Source: an uncultured Lutibacter sp. (lineage in GTDB: Bacteria; Bacteroidota; Bacteroidia; Flavobacteriales; Flavobacteriaceae). From it: a DNA stretch of 64,000 nucleotides. A model generated the notes under the pieces. That model worked only from the letters and a program-made list of their open reading frames with translations. It was not told the DNA's origin and did not search any database. Location of the stretch: the NCBI RefSeq assembly GCF_947493565.1, contig NZ_CANLRG010000001.1, positions 356,265 through 420,264 of the forward strand. Direction: 5' to 3'. Position numbers and translations under genes: made by a program. Shown here piece after piece: positions 17,831 through 26,629 of this stretch. Every line of letters starts with the position of its first letter. Position 1 is the first letter of the stretch.

Positions 17831-18370
17831 TTATTTGTTTTTTAGTTGTTTTCCACTATTAGGAATATGAGCTTCAGTAAGTTCAGATATTTTATTTAAA
17901 TCTATGTCTCCAGTTAATGAAAGTATTACGGACTCTGCTTTGATAGGGCTTCCTGAATCTTTCATATATTTTCCAGTACCTCCAACGTACATTAATAATT
18001 CACTTACGTGGTCTTCATCTTTTCCTTGACGTACATATATTTTTACATTTGATTCCTTGTCTTTAACACGCATTAATTCAACTAACTTGTTTGATTTAAG
18101 GTATTTTGTAACAACATTATCCATCTCTTCTGCAATTGCAATACTTTCAGTGGTAAATACTCTAAAGGAGGTTAACCCTTTAACCATATCAAAATATTCT
18201 TTCCCTTCTTCTCCAGCTCCTTTAAATTTTGAAATTAGTCTGAATGCTTCTGGTGTAAAAACTACAGTTGAAACATCGTCCATATTTTCAAACTTATCAA
18301 AGATAGAGTTTTGCGCATAACTGGTAACTGATAAAAGCGCTATTGCTATAATTATAATTAATTTTTTCAT
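17831..18370 (-). CDS. DUF4252-family exported protein
   Basis: A 179-residue protein with a Sec signal peptide (about 1-19, ending SYAQ, no lipobox) and a DUF4252 domain (FDKFENMDDVSTVVFTPEAFRLI is the family opening, partly given here as FENMDDVSTVVFTPEAF). It is a paralogue of the downstream lipoprotein. It is third in the sigma-factor operon, 11 bp after the anti-sigma-like gene. Confidence 0.85.
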   Translation of the reverse strand: MKKLIIIIAIALLSVTSYAQNSIFDKFENMDDVSTVVFTPEAFRLISKFKGAGEEGKEYFDMVKGLTSFRVFTTESIAIAEEMDNVVTKYLKSNKLVELMRVKDKESNVKIYVRQGKDEDHVSELLMYVGGTGKYMKDSGSPIKAESVILSLTGDIDLNKISELTEAHIPNSGKQLKNK

Positions 18371-18381
18371 TTTTTTTACTT

Positions 18382-18801
18382 TTAAGGTTGTTTAAAAATT
18401 TTGTTTTTTGTGTCTTCGAAATGCTGCAATTGAGCAATGGCAACAGTTCCTTTGTTTAAATTGGTTGAAAGTAAATCTAATGCCTGTTTAGTTTCGGCAT
18501 AAACTTTTTCAGCCTCTTTTTGTTGGTTTTTTTGATAACCTGTATAAACACTTACCAGTAGGACTAATGAAGCTGCTACGGACAACCATTTCCAATTCCG
18601 CTTTTGACTTTTTAATTGAATGGTTTTTGTAAAACGCTCATTTTTACTGGTTGAAAAATATCCGAACATCGCTTGATATTCTACTAAATGTGGGGCTACA
18701 AAATCACTTGAGAAATATGCTTTTAGTTTTTTTTCTTCTGCAATAGTAGTTTCTGCATTTAGGTATTTTTCCAACAACTTTTCTATGTTAGCTAACTCCA
18801 T
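18382..18801 (-). CDS. Probable single-pass anti-sigma factor
   Basis: A 139-residue protein with an N-terminal cytoplasmic helical part containing LLEKYLNAETTIAEEKKLKAYF, which resembles the zinc-less anti-sigma N-domain of Bacteroidota. One transmembrane helix lies at about 73-90 (WLSVAASLVLLVSVYTGY), followed by a short periplasmic tail. Its start overlaps the sigma gene by 14 bp. The role is inferred from topology and position. Confidence 0.7.
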   Translation of the reverse strand: MELANIEKLLEKYLNAETTIAEEKKLKAYFSSDFVAPHLVEYQAMFGYFSTSKNERFTKTIQLKSQKRNWKWLSVAASLVLLVSVYTGYQKNQQKEAEKVYAETKQALDLLSTNLNKGTVAIAQLQHFEDTKNKIFKQP

Positions 18802-19297
18802 AATTGTGTTGTTTTGTTAATTGTTCTCTAATTGTTTTCCTAGCTCTAGATAATGTTACTCTTACGGCTGTTGGTTGTAAATTCAATAATTCCGCAATTT
18901 CATCAAACTCGTATTCTTCAACATCTCTAAGCTGTATTACTAATTTTTGCTGCTCTGGTAAGTTTTCAATTAATTTATGAACTAAACTTACACTGTCATT
19001 AAGTTCCATTCGCCTTTGTAAGGGCGTATCTTTTTCTTGATAATTGCTATGAACTAAACTTAAATTACTGGCTTGTTTCGATTTTAATCTGTCAAAACAA
19101 TAATTTTTGGTCATCGTCATTGCAAAAGCTTCAATACTTTTATAGTCTTTTAATTTAGACTTGTTTCTCCATAACTTAAAATACAATTCCTGAGTTGCAT
19201 CTTCAGCTTCTTCAGTAGATACTAGTAATCTTTTTGCTAAACGAAATACTTTATCTTTAAAGGGCATTACAGTTTTTAAAAACTCAGATTGCTTCAT
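18788..19297 (-). CDS. ECF-type RNA polymerase sigma factor
   Basis: A 169-residue sigma-70-family protein with region 2 (about 15-85, RLLVSTEEAEDATQELYFKLW and MTKNYCFDRLK) and region 4 (about 110-165, LPEQQKLVIQLRDVEEYEFDEIAELL with an HTH ending in VRVTLSRARKTIREQL). It is the first gene of the operon with an anti-sigma-like protein and two DUF4252 proteins, so those are likely members of its own regulon. Confidence 0.92.
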   Translation of the reverse strand: MKQSEFLKTVMPFKDKVFRLAKRLLVSTEEAEDATQELYFKLWRNKSKLKDYKSIEAFAMTMTKNYCFDRLKSKQASNLSLVHSNYQEKDTPLQRRMELNDSVSLVHKLIENLPEQQKLVIQLRDVEEYEFDEIAELLNLQPTAVRVTLSRARKTIREQLTKQHNYGVS

Positions 19298-19437
19298 TTT
19301 AAGTTTGGTTTTACAACTTTTTAGGTCGCTTTCACAATTATGACGAGCAAGTTACGTTTTTGTAACACCTACTATTATTTTTTTGTAAAATAAATTAATA
19401 TCTTGCGGCAAAATAAAAGAAAATAAATGAATAGAAA

Positions 19438-20919
19438 ATGAAAAAAATAAATTATTGGTTAGCCTTTTATATAATATTTAGTCTCGTTTTTATTAGTTGT
19501 AGTAAAAATGATGACGAACCAGTTATTACAACAGAGTTAAATAACCCTATAAATAAATTTGTTTGGAAAGGAATGAATTCTTGGTACAATTGGCAGCCCA
19601 ATGTTGCTAACTTAGCCGATACTAAAGATAATGATACCGATGCTTTTTATACTTATTTAAACGGCTTTTCAGATCCAGAAGATTTATTTGAAAGTTTATT
19701 ATATAATAAAGGAAACACTGATAGGTTTTCTTGGATTGTTGATGATTATGTTGAATTAAATAATTCTTTCCAAGGAATTTCTAAATCGTTTGGTTTTAGA
19801 CTACAAGCTGTAAAAATTAACAATAATGGAGATATTATATTCTATGTTCGTTATGTATCGCCTGAATCTCCAGCAGCAAATGCAGGAATAAAAAGAGGTG
19901 ATATTTTTAATGCAATTGATGGGGTTGTAGTTAATGAAGCTAATTACAGTACAACTGCTGGAAAGCTTTCAAATGAAACAGTTACATTAACCATGGTTAA
20001 TGAAAATGGAGGTGTTTTAAATCCAATTGAAGATAAAACAATTACTTCAGTAGTTTTGGCTGAAAACCCTATACATTTTTCAAAAGTATTTAATGATATC
20101 AATGGTAAAAAAGTAGGTTATTTAGTTTATAATGGATTTAAGTCTTCTTATAATGATGAATTGAATGCTGTTTTTGCAACATTTAAAGCTGAAGGAATTG
20201 ATGAGTTGATTTTAGATTTAAGATTGAATGGTGGTGGTTCTGTTGCAACTTCTGCTTATTTGGCTAGTATGATATCTCAAAGTGCTGGAAGTGATATTTT
20301 TGCAGAGTTAAAATTTAACGATAAGCACACCAATCAAAATGGTGCATATACTTTTCAAAATACTCAAAAAAATTATGATTCCAGTGGAGAGGAAATTGGA
20401 ACTGAAGCCATAAATAGATTAAACAATATCAATCAATTGTATGTATTAACATCTGGAAGCACAGCTTCAGCTAGCGAAATGATAATTAATGGGTTGAGAC
20501 CTTTTATGCCCGTAAAAGTAATTGGAACTACTACTTATGGAAAAAATGTAGGTTCAGTTACCCTATATGATTCTCCCTCTTCTAATTACTTAAATGAGTC
20601 CTCTGCCAACCCTTCTCATTTATATGCGATGCAACCTATTGTATTTCAAATTTACAATAAATTAGGGCAAAGTGATTATATACAAGGTTTTGCGCCAGAT
20701 ATTGAGGTTATTGAATACAATTATTGGAATAACATATTGCCTTTTGGTGATGAAAATGAAGTGGTTTTAAAAGCTGCTTTAGACGATATAAAAGGAATTT
20801 CTTCAAGAATGACTCCTTCAAAATCTATCGATTTTGTTGATGTGGTAGAATTAGATATTTCAGTAATGGAAAATAAATTTAGTAAAGAAATGTATATAGA
20901 TGGTACTTTTTTAAAATAG
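19438..20919 (+). CDS. S41-family (C-terminal processing type) peptidase lipoprotein
   Basis: A 493-residue lipoprotein (lipobox ISC, Cys21). It has an N-terminal helical lid region, a PDZ domain (about 125-185, PAANAGIKRGDIFNAIDG) and an S41 catalytic domain (about 215-430) with LDLRLNGGG and the Ser-containing TSGSTASASEM block. It probably degrades or trims envelope proteins. It is divergent from the sigma-factor operon. S41 lipoproteins often neighbour DUF4252 operons in flavobacteria (recalled, not checked). Confidence 0.88.
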   Translation: MKKINYWLAFYIIFSLVFISCSKNDDEPVITTELNNPINKFVWKGMNSWYNWQPNVANLADTKDNDTDAFYTYLNGFSDPEDLFESLLYNKGNTDRFSWIVDDYVELNNSFQGISKSFGFRLQAVKINNNGDIIFYVRYVSPESPAANAGIKRGDIFNAIDGVVVNEANYSTTAGKLSNETVTLTMVNENGGVLNPIEDKTITSVVLAENPIHFSKVFNDINGKKVGYLVYNGFKSSYNDELNAVFATFKAEGIDELILDLRLNGGGSVATSAYLASMISQSAGSDIFAELKFNDKHTNQNGAYTFQNTQKNYDSSGEEIGTEAINRLNNINQLYVLTSGSTASASEMIINGLRPFMPVKVIGTTTYGKNVGSVTLYDSPSSNYLNESSANPSHLYAMQPIVFQIYNKLGQSDYIQGFAPDIEVIEYNYWNNILPFGDENEVVLKAALDDIKGISSRMTPSKSIDFVDVVELDISVMENKFSKEMYIDGTFLK

Positions 20920-20942
20920 TACTATTATTTTAGATAAAATAA

Positions 20943-20974
20943 AAAAAGACAAACTTTTCTAGTTTGTCTTTTTT
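20943..20974 (+). terminator. Terminator after the S41 peptidase gene
   Basis: AAAGACAAACT-TTTCT-AGTTTGTCTTT with flanking A and T runs, about 25 bp after the stop. Confidence 0.85.
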
Positions 20975-21028
20975 TATTGATAATTTTATTGCTGGATTTC
21001 CTAAAAAGTAATTTTTTTTGCCTTTGCT

Positions 21029-21949
21029 CTAGTTTAAAACATCAGCTCTAAATTCACTCATAGATTCATTATCTTTGTTTTGTGCGTATTGAAAACCAGC
21101 TTTCCACCATTCTGTCATTAGTTTTTTATCAAATATTAACGAATTAGTTGTTAAAACGGTAGGTGTATAAAATAAATTAAGTTTTACATCATTGTGTTTT
21201 GCCGATAGTTTTCCAATTGTAATATTATGGCGTTCTACATGTTCAAGCATAAAATCAAATACATCAAATAATAATGAAAAAGCATTTTTAGATGGTATTC
21301 TATTAATTTGAGTTACTTCCGTTTCTAAAATAATGGCATCAATTTCCTTGGCGCCACGTAAAACAGCTTCTTTAATTGGTACTAAACATCCAAACCCACC
21401 ATCAGCATATTGGCAGCCATTTTTTATTAATAAACTCATAAAAGGAACATAATTGCAAGAAGCCCAAACCCAATCGCAAAAATCATTGTAATTACATTCT
21501 TTTAAAGATTTATACTCTACTTGATTTAATGATAAATTTGAAACTGTTACAATAGTATCTACTTTACTATTAAGTAGCTGCTCAAACATTTCTTTACTAA
21601 TATTTTTAGTGATAAGATTTCTTAAATTTTTACTTTCACCAAAAGTTTTTCTTCCGTTAATAAAATTCCATAAAGTATTTAAGTGATTGATACCTATTAT
21701 TTTTTCACCATGTACTTTTTTAATACTAAAGGGACAATTACTAAAAATTGAATTTTGGTTGACGTTTGTATAAATTTTTTTTAATTCATCAACTTTCCCT
21801 AAAGCCAAATGAGAAATCATTAAACTACCTGTTGAAGATCCAACAAATAAATCGTATTTCTTTTTTTTAGTATTTATTAAGTATTGTGCAACTCCTCCTG
21901 CAAATGCACCTTTGCTACCTCCACCAGATATTACTAATGCTTTTTTCAT
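21029..21949 (-). CDS. Patatin-like phospholipase
   Basis: A 306-residue patatin-domain protein. It has the oxyanion glycine motif GGGSKGAF (about 8-15), the nucleophile elbow GSSTG with Ser at about 40, and the catalytic Asp in DGG (YADGGFG). The catalytic dyad is complete. It lacks a signal peptide and the C-terminal barrel of PlpD-type proteins, so it is probably cytoplasmic or membrane-peripheral. Lipid acyl hydrolase activity is expected; the substrate is unknown. Confidence 0.88.
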   Translation of the reverse strand: MKKALVISGGGSKGAFAGGVAQYLINTKKKKYDLFVGSSTGSLMISHLALGKVDELKKIYTNVNQNSIFSNCPFSIKKVHGEKIIGINHLNTLWNFINGRKTFGESKNLRNLITKNISKEMFEQLLNSKVDTIVTVSNLSLNQVEYKSLKECNYNDFCDWVWASCNYVPFMSLLIKNGCQYADGGFGCLVPIKEAVLRGAKEIDAIILETEVTQINRIPSKNAFSLLFDVFDFMLEHVERHNITIGKLSAKHNDVKLNLFYTPTVLTTNSLIFDKKLMTEWWKAGFQYAQNKDNESMSEFRADVLN

Positions 21950-21995
21950 GAAAATAGGAATGTTTTAATTAATTTAGACCCTTAAAAATATTAAA

Positions 21996-23033
21996 ATGAT
22001 AAGAACAATATCTTTTTTTGCAATCTTTATTGTTTTTGGTGCTTGTAAAAAAAATTACCATCCACGTGAAACAATAACAATTTCAATAGAAAAATTTAAA
22101 CTGGACAGTACTAGTATTCGAGCTATAGAAATTGTCAATGATTCTTCGTTGGTATATGCAGGTTCAAATGGTGATATTGGTATCATTACAAGTTCAGGAA
22201 AATTAAGAGCTACAAAAAAAATTATAACCGACACTATTATTCCACATTTTAGAGCATTGGCTTTTAATAAAGAAGCTTTTTATGCATTATCTGTTGGGAA
22301 TCCAGCACTACTCTATCAGTACAAAAATAATCAAATAAACATTGTCTATAAAGAAACACATGAAAAAGTATTTTATGACTCCATGAAATTTTTTGACGAA
22401 CTGAATGGAATAGCCATGGGAGATCCAACAGGTAATTGCTTATCTATATTACTTACACGAGATGGTGGTAAAACTTGGGGAAAAATACCTTGTGAAAATT
22501 TACCAAAAATTAGTGATGGAGAAGCTGCTTTTGCTGCAAGTAATACCAATATTGCAATTGTTGGTAAAAATGCATGGATAGTTACTGGTGGAATTAAAGC
22601 TAGAATTTTTCATACAGCCGATATGGGGTTAACTTGGAGCGTTTACCAAACTCCTATCATTCAAGGAAAAAACACAACAGGAATATATTCTGTAGATTTT
22701 TTTAATGAAAACAAAGGAATAATTTGTGGTGGAGATTATTTGGATAAATTTGGAAATTCTGCAAACAAAGCAATTACAACAGATGGTGGTAAAACCTGGA
22801 AAGTAGTAGCAGAAAATAAAGCTCCAAAATATGTAAGCTGTGTGCAATATATTCCTAATACAGATGGAAAAGAAGTTTTGGCAGTATCTACAAACGGAGT
22901 ATTTTATTCTAATAATTCAGGTGAAACATGGCAAAAAGTAAGTGATGAAGGATTTTATACCATTCGTGTAGTTTCAAAAAACACTGCGTGGCTTTCAGGA
23001 AACGAAACTATTGCAAAAATGACTATTAATTAA
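21996..23033 (+). CDS. YCF48/Hcf136-like beta-propeller lipoprotein
   Basis: A 345-residue lipoprotein (lipobox GAC, Cys17). It has at least four BNR/Asp-box-like repeats: TRDGGKTWGKIP, TADMGLTWSVY, TTDGGKTWKVV and NNSGETWQKV. These mark a seven-bladed propeller of the YCF48/photosystem-assembly-factor-like group, which in non-photosynthetic Bacteroidota has no defined role. It is followed at 7 bp by another lipoprotein gene on the same strand, forming a short operon. Confidence 0.83.
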   Translation: MIRTISFFAIFIVFGACKKNYHPRETITISIEKFKLDSTSIRAIEIVNDSSLVYAGSNGDIGIITSSGKLRATKKIITDTIIPHFRALAFNKEAFYALSVGNPALLYQYKNNQINIVYKETHEKVFYDSMKFFDELNGIAMGDPTGNCLSILLTRDGGKTWGKIPCENLPKISDGEAAFAASNTNIAIVGKNAWIVTGGIKARIFHTADMGLTWSVYQTPIIQGKNTTGIYSVDFFNENKGIICGGDYLDKFGNSANKAITTDGGKTWKVVAENKAPKYVSCVQYIPNTDGKEVLAVSTNGVFYSNNSGETWQKVSDEGFYTIRVVSKNTAWLSGNETIAKMTIN

Positions 23034-23040
23034 ATGTGTA

Positions 23041-23598
23041 ATGAGATATCTGATCTTTTTTATTATAATATTGCTTTTATTTTCTAGTTGTAAAAAACAA
23101 TCCGAATTAAGCAGTATTTTTAAATGTAACTCTACAGATTTTGATAACTTAACAGTTTATAAAGATTTCAACAAAAACTTTAAATTAAAAATTCCAAAAA
23201 ACTGGAAAACAGAATTGTATTACAATGAAAGTCAATCTGAAATTTTCAGTGCAGACACTACAAAGCAATTAAGTGAAACTTTTATTTTAGATGTTACTTA
23301 TAACTATGGAGAACTCAACTTTGAAGATTCATTTTTTAAAAAAACAGACTCATTAATTGCAATAAAAAATTTGGAAACTGTAAAAAAGAACACTCTTGAA
23401 TTCAAAAAAAAACCTGCATTTTGGTATGTAGTGAAAGGTACTAAAAAAGGCTTTAAATACCATCAATTCAACTTATTAGTAAAAATCAACCCAAACTCCT
23501 ATTTATCTGCTACTTCTGAAATTTATGGAGCAAATGCTATTGAGGAAAGAATATGCAGTTCAATTAAGCTTATTGAAAAAATTGAACTTTTACAATAA
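23041..23598 (+). CDS. Hypothetical lipoprotein, possibly PsbP/DUF1795-like
   Basis: A 185-residue lipoprotein (SSC, Cys17). The mature part (FKLKIPKNWKTELYYNES ... ILDVTYNYGEL) has the look of a small PsbP-like or DUF1795-like fold, with a conserved IPKNW stretch. The assignment is weak. It is the second gene of a two-gene unit with the YCF48-like lipoprotein. A function together in the envelope is likely but unproven. Confidence 0.6.
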   Translation: MRYLIFFIIILLLFSSCKKQSELSSIFKCNSTDFDNLTVYKDFNKNFKLKIPKNWKTELYYNESQSEIFSADTTKQLSETFILDVTYNYGELNFEDSFFKKTDSLIAIKNLETVKKNTLEFKKKPAFWYVVKGTKKGFKYHQFNLLVKINPNSYLSATSEIYGANAIEERICSSIKLIEKIELLQ

Positions 23599-23661
23599 TT
23601 TATGACTTTTAGATTGTAAAAAGATAATTGAATACTTATTTTTGATGAAAATTTTAATAAA

Positions 23662-24894
23662 ATGCAAAAAATAATAGATCGTTTCGTTAAGTATATCACT
23701 GTTGATACACAGTCAGACCCAAATAATCCAGCTTTTCCAAGTACAGAAAAACAATGGGATTTAGCGCATATTTTGGTTGATGAATTAAAAGAAATTGGTA
23801 TGGATGATGTTACCTTAGATGATAATTGTTATATCATGGCTACACTCCCTTCAAATGTAGATTACAAAGTACCTACTATAGGTTTTGTAGCTCATATTGA
23901 TACTAGTCCAGATTATACGGGAACAAACGTCAAGCCTCAATTTCATCCTAATTATAATGGAGAAGACATTGTTTTAAATAAAGAAGAAAACATTGTATTA
24001 TCCCCAAGCTATTTTGATGATTTGTTATTATATAAAGGTCAAACTTTGATCACTACAGATGGAACAACTCTTTTAGGTGCCGATGATAAAGCAGGAGTTA
24101 CCGAAATAGTTTCCGCTATGGAATATTTAATCAATCATCCTGAAATTAAACATGGTAAAATAAGAATTTGTTTTACCCCTGATGAAGAAGTTGGTAAAGG
24201 AGCTCATATGTTTGATGTTGAAAAGTTTGGAGCAGAATGGGCTTACACTATGGACGGTAGCCAAGTTGGAGAATTAGAATATGAAAACTTTAATGCTGCT
24301 GGTGCAAAAGTGGTTATTAACGGAAAAATTGTACATCCTGGATATGCCAAAGGAAAAATGATCAATTCCATGTTAATTGCTAGTGATTTTATTGCTGCTT
24401 TACCTAAAAATGAAATCCCTCAAGAAACAGAAGGATATGAAGGTTTTTATCATTTACACTCTATGAACGGAGAGGTTGAAAAAACTGAATTGGAATATAT
24501 TATTAGAGATCATGATATGAAATTATTTCAAAACCGTAAAGCACAGTTTCAAAAAGTAGCAGATGACTTAAACGCAAAATTGGGAAATAAATTAATTGAA
24601 GTTGAAATTAAAGATCAATACTTTAATATGCGTGAGAAAATTGAGCCAGTAATGCATATTGTGGATATTGCTGAAGAAGCAATGAAACAGTTAAATATAA
24701 AGCCAATAATTAAAGCTATTAGAGGAGGTACTGATGGATCCCAATTATCATACAAAGGATTACCTTGTCCAAATATTTTTGCTGGAGGGCATAATTTCCA
24801 TGGAAGATATGAATATGTTGCAGCAGAATCTTTACAATTAGCAACAGATGTTATTGTAAAAATTGCTAAAATTACTGCGGAACGTGCGAAATAA
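23662..24894 (+). CDS. pepT: Peptidase T, tripeptide aminopeptidase
   Basis: A 410-residue M20B metallopeptidase that releases N-terminal residues from tripeptides in the cytoplasm. Visible zinc-site elements are [22 protein letters not shown], the catalytic/bridging TPDEEVGKG and the C-terminal GGHNFHG. The dimerisation lid domain lies between them (about 205-310). The length equals that of E. coli PepT. A TAnnTTTG-type box (TATTTTTG) lies about 20 bp before the start. Confidence 0.93.
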   Translation: MQKIIDRFVKYITVDTQSDPNNPAFPSTEKQWDLAHILVDELKEIGMDDVTLDDNCYIMATLPSNVDYKVPTIGFVAHIDTSPDYTGTNVKPQFHPNYNGEDIVLNKEENIVLSPSYFDDLLLYKGQTLITTDGTTLLGADDKAGVTEIVSAMEYLINHPEIKHGKIRICFTPDEEVGKGAHMFDVEKFGAEWAYTMDGSQVGELEYENFNAAGAKVVINGKIVHPGYAKGKMINSMLIASDFIAALPKNEIPQETEGYEGFYHLHSMNGEVEKTELEYIIRDHDMKLFQNRKAQFQKVADDLNAKLGNKLIEVEIKDQYFNMREKIEPVMHIVDIAEEAMKQLNIKPIIKAIRGGTDGSQLSYKGLPCPNIFAGGHNFHGRYEYVAAESLQLATDVIVKIAKITAERAK

Positions 24895-24921
24895 ATAAAC
24901 AAATTAAATATTAATTAAGTA

Positions 24922-24953
24922 GAACACCCTTCAAATTAGAGGGGTGTTTTTTT
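24922..24953 (+). terminator. Terminator after pepT
   Basis: GAACACCCTTC...GAGGGGTGTT stem with a seven-base T tract. Confidence 0.82.
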
Positions 24954-25042
24954 ATCATTATGTACTGAGTCAATAAAATTTAACAACTTGTTAAATAGTG
25001 TTATTTTTTAAAAATATATTATAAAATAATAAATAGGTTGTT

Positions 25043-25050
25043 TACTTTTG
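25043..25050 (+). promoter_or_regulatory. -7 box upstream of lysA
   Basis: TACTTTTG fits TAnnTTTG, 19 bp before the lysA ATG. No clear -33 element. Confidence 0.4.
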
Positions 25051-25069
25051 AAATTCTAAAAAATATTAA

Positions 25070-26278
25070 ATGAATAATCAACTACTAACGTCATTATCTG
25101 AAAAGTATGGAAGTCCGCTATACGTTTATGATTCAGAAAAAATTATTTCTCAATATAATCGTATTACCAATGCTTTTTCAACTGTAGAAAATTTAAAATT
25201 GAATTATGCTGTAAAAGCAAATTCAAATATTAGCATTTTAAAATTATTTAAAAAATTAAGTTCAGGTATTGATACGGTATCTATACAAGAGGTACAATTA
25301 GGCTTAGAAGCTGGTTTTGAACCTGAAAATATTATTTTTACACCTAATGGTGTTTCGCTACAAGAAATTGAGCAAGTTGCTAATTTAGGAGTACAAATAA
25401 ATATTGACAATATTTCTATATTAGAACAATTTGGTCAACACTACCCTAACATCCCAGTTTGCATACGTATCAATCCACATATTATGGCTGGTGGAAATCA
25501 TAAAATATCTGTTGGGCATATCGATTCTAAATTTGGGATTTCTATTCATCAAGTTCCACATATTAAAAGAGTTGTTAAAAACACCAAGATGAAAGTTAAC
25601 GGTATCCATATGCATACGGGTTCTGATATTTTAGATATTGATGTATTTTTAGCAGCTACAGAAATTTTGTTTAAAACAGCTAATGAATTTAAAGATTTAG
25701 AGTTTATTGATTTTGGTAGCGGATTTAAGGTACCGTATAAAGAAGGAGATATTTCAACAAATATTGAAGAATTAGGTAAAAAACTTTCTAAAAGATTTAA
25801 ACAATTTTGTAAAGAATATGGCAAGGAATTAACATTGATGTTTGAACCTGGGAAATTTTTGGTAAGTGAAGCTGGTTATTTTTTAGCACATGTAAATGTG
25901 GTAAAGCATACCACCTCTACTGTTTTTGCTAGCATTGACTCAGGGTTTAACCACCTAATTCGTCCTATGATGTATGATGCCTATCATCATATTCATAACA
26001 TTTCAAATCCGCAAGGACGAGAGCGTTATTATTCTGTAGTTGGTTATATTTGTGAAACAGACACTTTTGGATCTAATAGAAGAATTAGTGAAATTAGAGA
26101 AGGAGATATATTATGTTTTAATAATGCTGGGGCTTACTGTTTCTCCATGGCATCAAATTATAATTCGCGTTATAGACCAGCTGAAGTTTTAGTTTATAAA
26201 GGAAAAGATTACCTCATAAGAAAAGAAGAAACCTTTGACGATTTATTAAAAAATCAAGTTATTATAGATATCGATTAG
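25070..26278 (+). CDS. lysA: Diaminopimelate decarboxylase
   Basis: A 402-residue fold-III PLP enzyme that converts meso-diaminopimelate to lysine. PLP lysine Lys49 lies in NYAVKANSN. HTGSDI and GSGFKVPY bind phosphate and substrate, and CETDTFG carries the active-site cysteine of the partner subunit. It stands just before the threonine operon, so aspartate-family amino-acid genes cluster here, but its own terminator separates it. Confidence 0.95.
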   Translation: MNNQLLTSLSEKYGSPLYVYDSEKIISQYNRITNAFSTVENLKLNYAVKANSNISILKLFKKLSSGIDTVSIQEVQLGLEAGFEPENIIFTPNGVSLQEIEQVANLGVQINIDNISILEQFGQHYPNIPVCIRINPHIMAGGNHKISVGHIDSKFGISIHQVPHIKRVVKNTKMKVNGIHMHTGSDILDIDVFLAATEILFKTANEFKDLEFIDFGSGFKVPYKEGDISTNIEELGKKLSKRFKQFCKEYGKELTLMFEPGKFLVSEAGYFLAHVNVVKHTTSTVFASIDSGFNHLIRPMMYDAYHHIHNISNPQGRERYYSVVGYICETDTFGSNRRISEIREGDILCFNNAGAYCFSMASNYNSRYRPAEVLVYKGKDYLIRKEETFDDLLKNQVIIDID

Positions 26279-26310
26279 CAAAAACTCCGGAATTTATTTC
26301 GGAGTTTTTT
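26279..26310 (+). terminator. Terminator after lysA
   Basis: AAAACTCCG...CGGAGTTTT stem with a T-run, starting directly at the lysA stop. Confidence 0.85.
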
Positions 26311-26398
26311 ATTAATAACAATATTATATGCTATTTTTTACAAATTAATCAATTGATTACCTCTAAAATAAATATTTAATTAAAAATACCTTTAAATA

Positions 26399-26428
26399 TT
26401 TGTAGTTAATCAAAAATATGTACATTTG
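26399..26428 (+). promoter_or_regulatory. Threonine operon promoter
   Basis: A TTTG (26399-26402) and a TACATTTG (26421-26428) are separated by 18 bp, a good match to the Bacteroidota TTTG/TAnnTTTG promoter. The leader-peptide ATG begins five bases after the -7 box, so the transcript is expected to start at or beside that ATG. Confidence 0.65.
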
Positions 26429-26432
26429 CCCT

Positions 26433-26525
26433 ATGCAATTAGTAAAAACATATTTATTTACTCAAACGGCGAATATCATTCGCAGTTTTACGATTGCTAT
26501 TACTACTACTATTATTACCCTTTAA
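26433..26525 (+). CDS. thrL: Threonine operon leader peptide
   Basis: A 30-codon frame starting ATG at 26433 and ending TAA at 26523-26525. Its second half reads TIAITTTIITL, a dense run of threonine and isoleucine codons exactly like the regulatory run of enterobacterial ThrL (ITTTITIT). It lies between a promoter and thrA. Nine of its last eleven residues are Thr or Ile. Ribosome stalling at these codons when threonyl- or isoleucyl-tRNA is scarce would control thrABC. Confidence 0.85.
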   Translation: MQLVKTYLFTQTANIIRSFTIAITTTIITL

Positions 26526-26582
26526 GGGTTATTTTCTATTCATATCATCCGTTGTATATATTCGATTTCAAAAGATTTGAAA
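26469..26582 (+). promoter_or_regulatory. Possible attenuator of the thr operon
   Basis: Within and after the leader frame are GCGAAT-ATC-ATTCGC (26469-26483), ACCC-TTTAA-GGGT (26517-26529, spanning the leader stop) and TTTCAAA-AGA-TTTGAAA (26566-26582). CGAATAT at 26470-26476 can alternatively pair with ATATTCG at 26558-26564, which would be exclusive with the first hairpin. No classical GC-rich terminator with a U-run is visible, so the exact mechanism is unclear. Confidence 0.4.
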
Positions 26583-26629
26583 CAAGGAATATTTTAAAAT
26601 TAAACTAAAAATATTATAAAATAATACCA

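Noticed and set aside
26426..26608. 60-codon frame with a run of tyrosines before thrA
   Set aside because: It overlaps the thr leader in another frame; the tyrosine run is the out-of-frame reading of the Thr/Ile codons. The leader frame starts correctly after the promoter.
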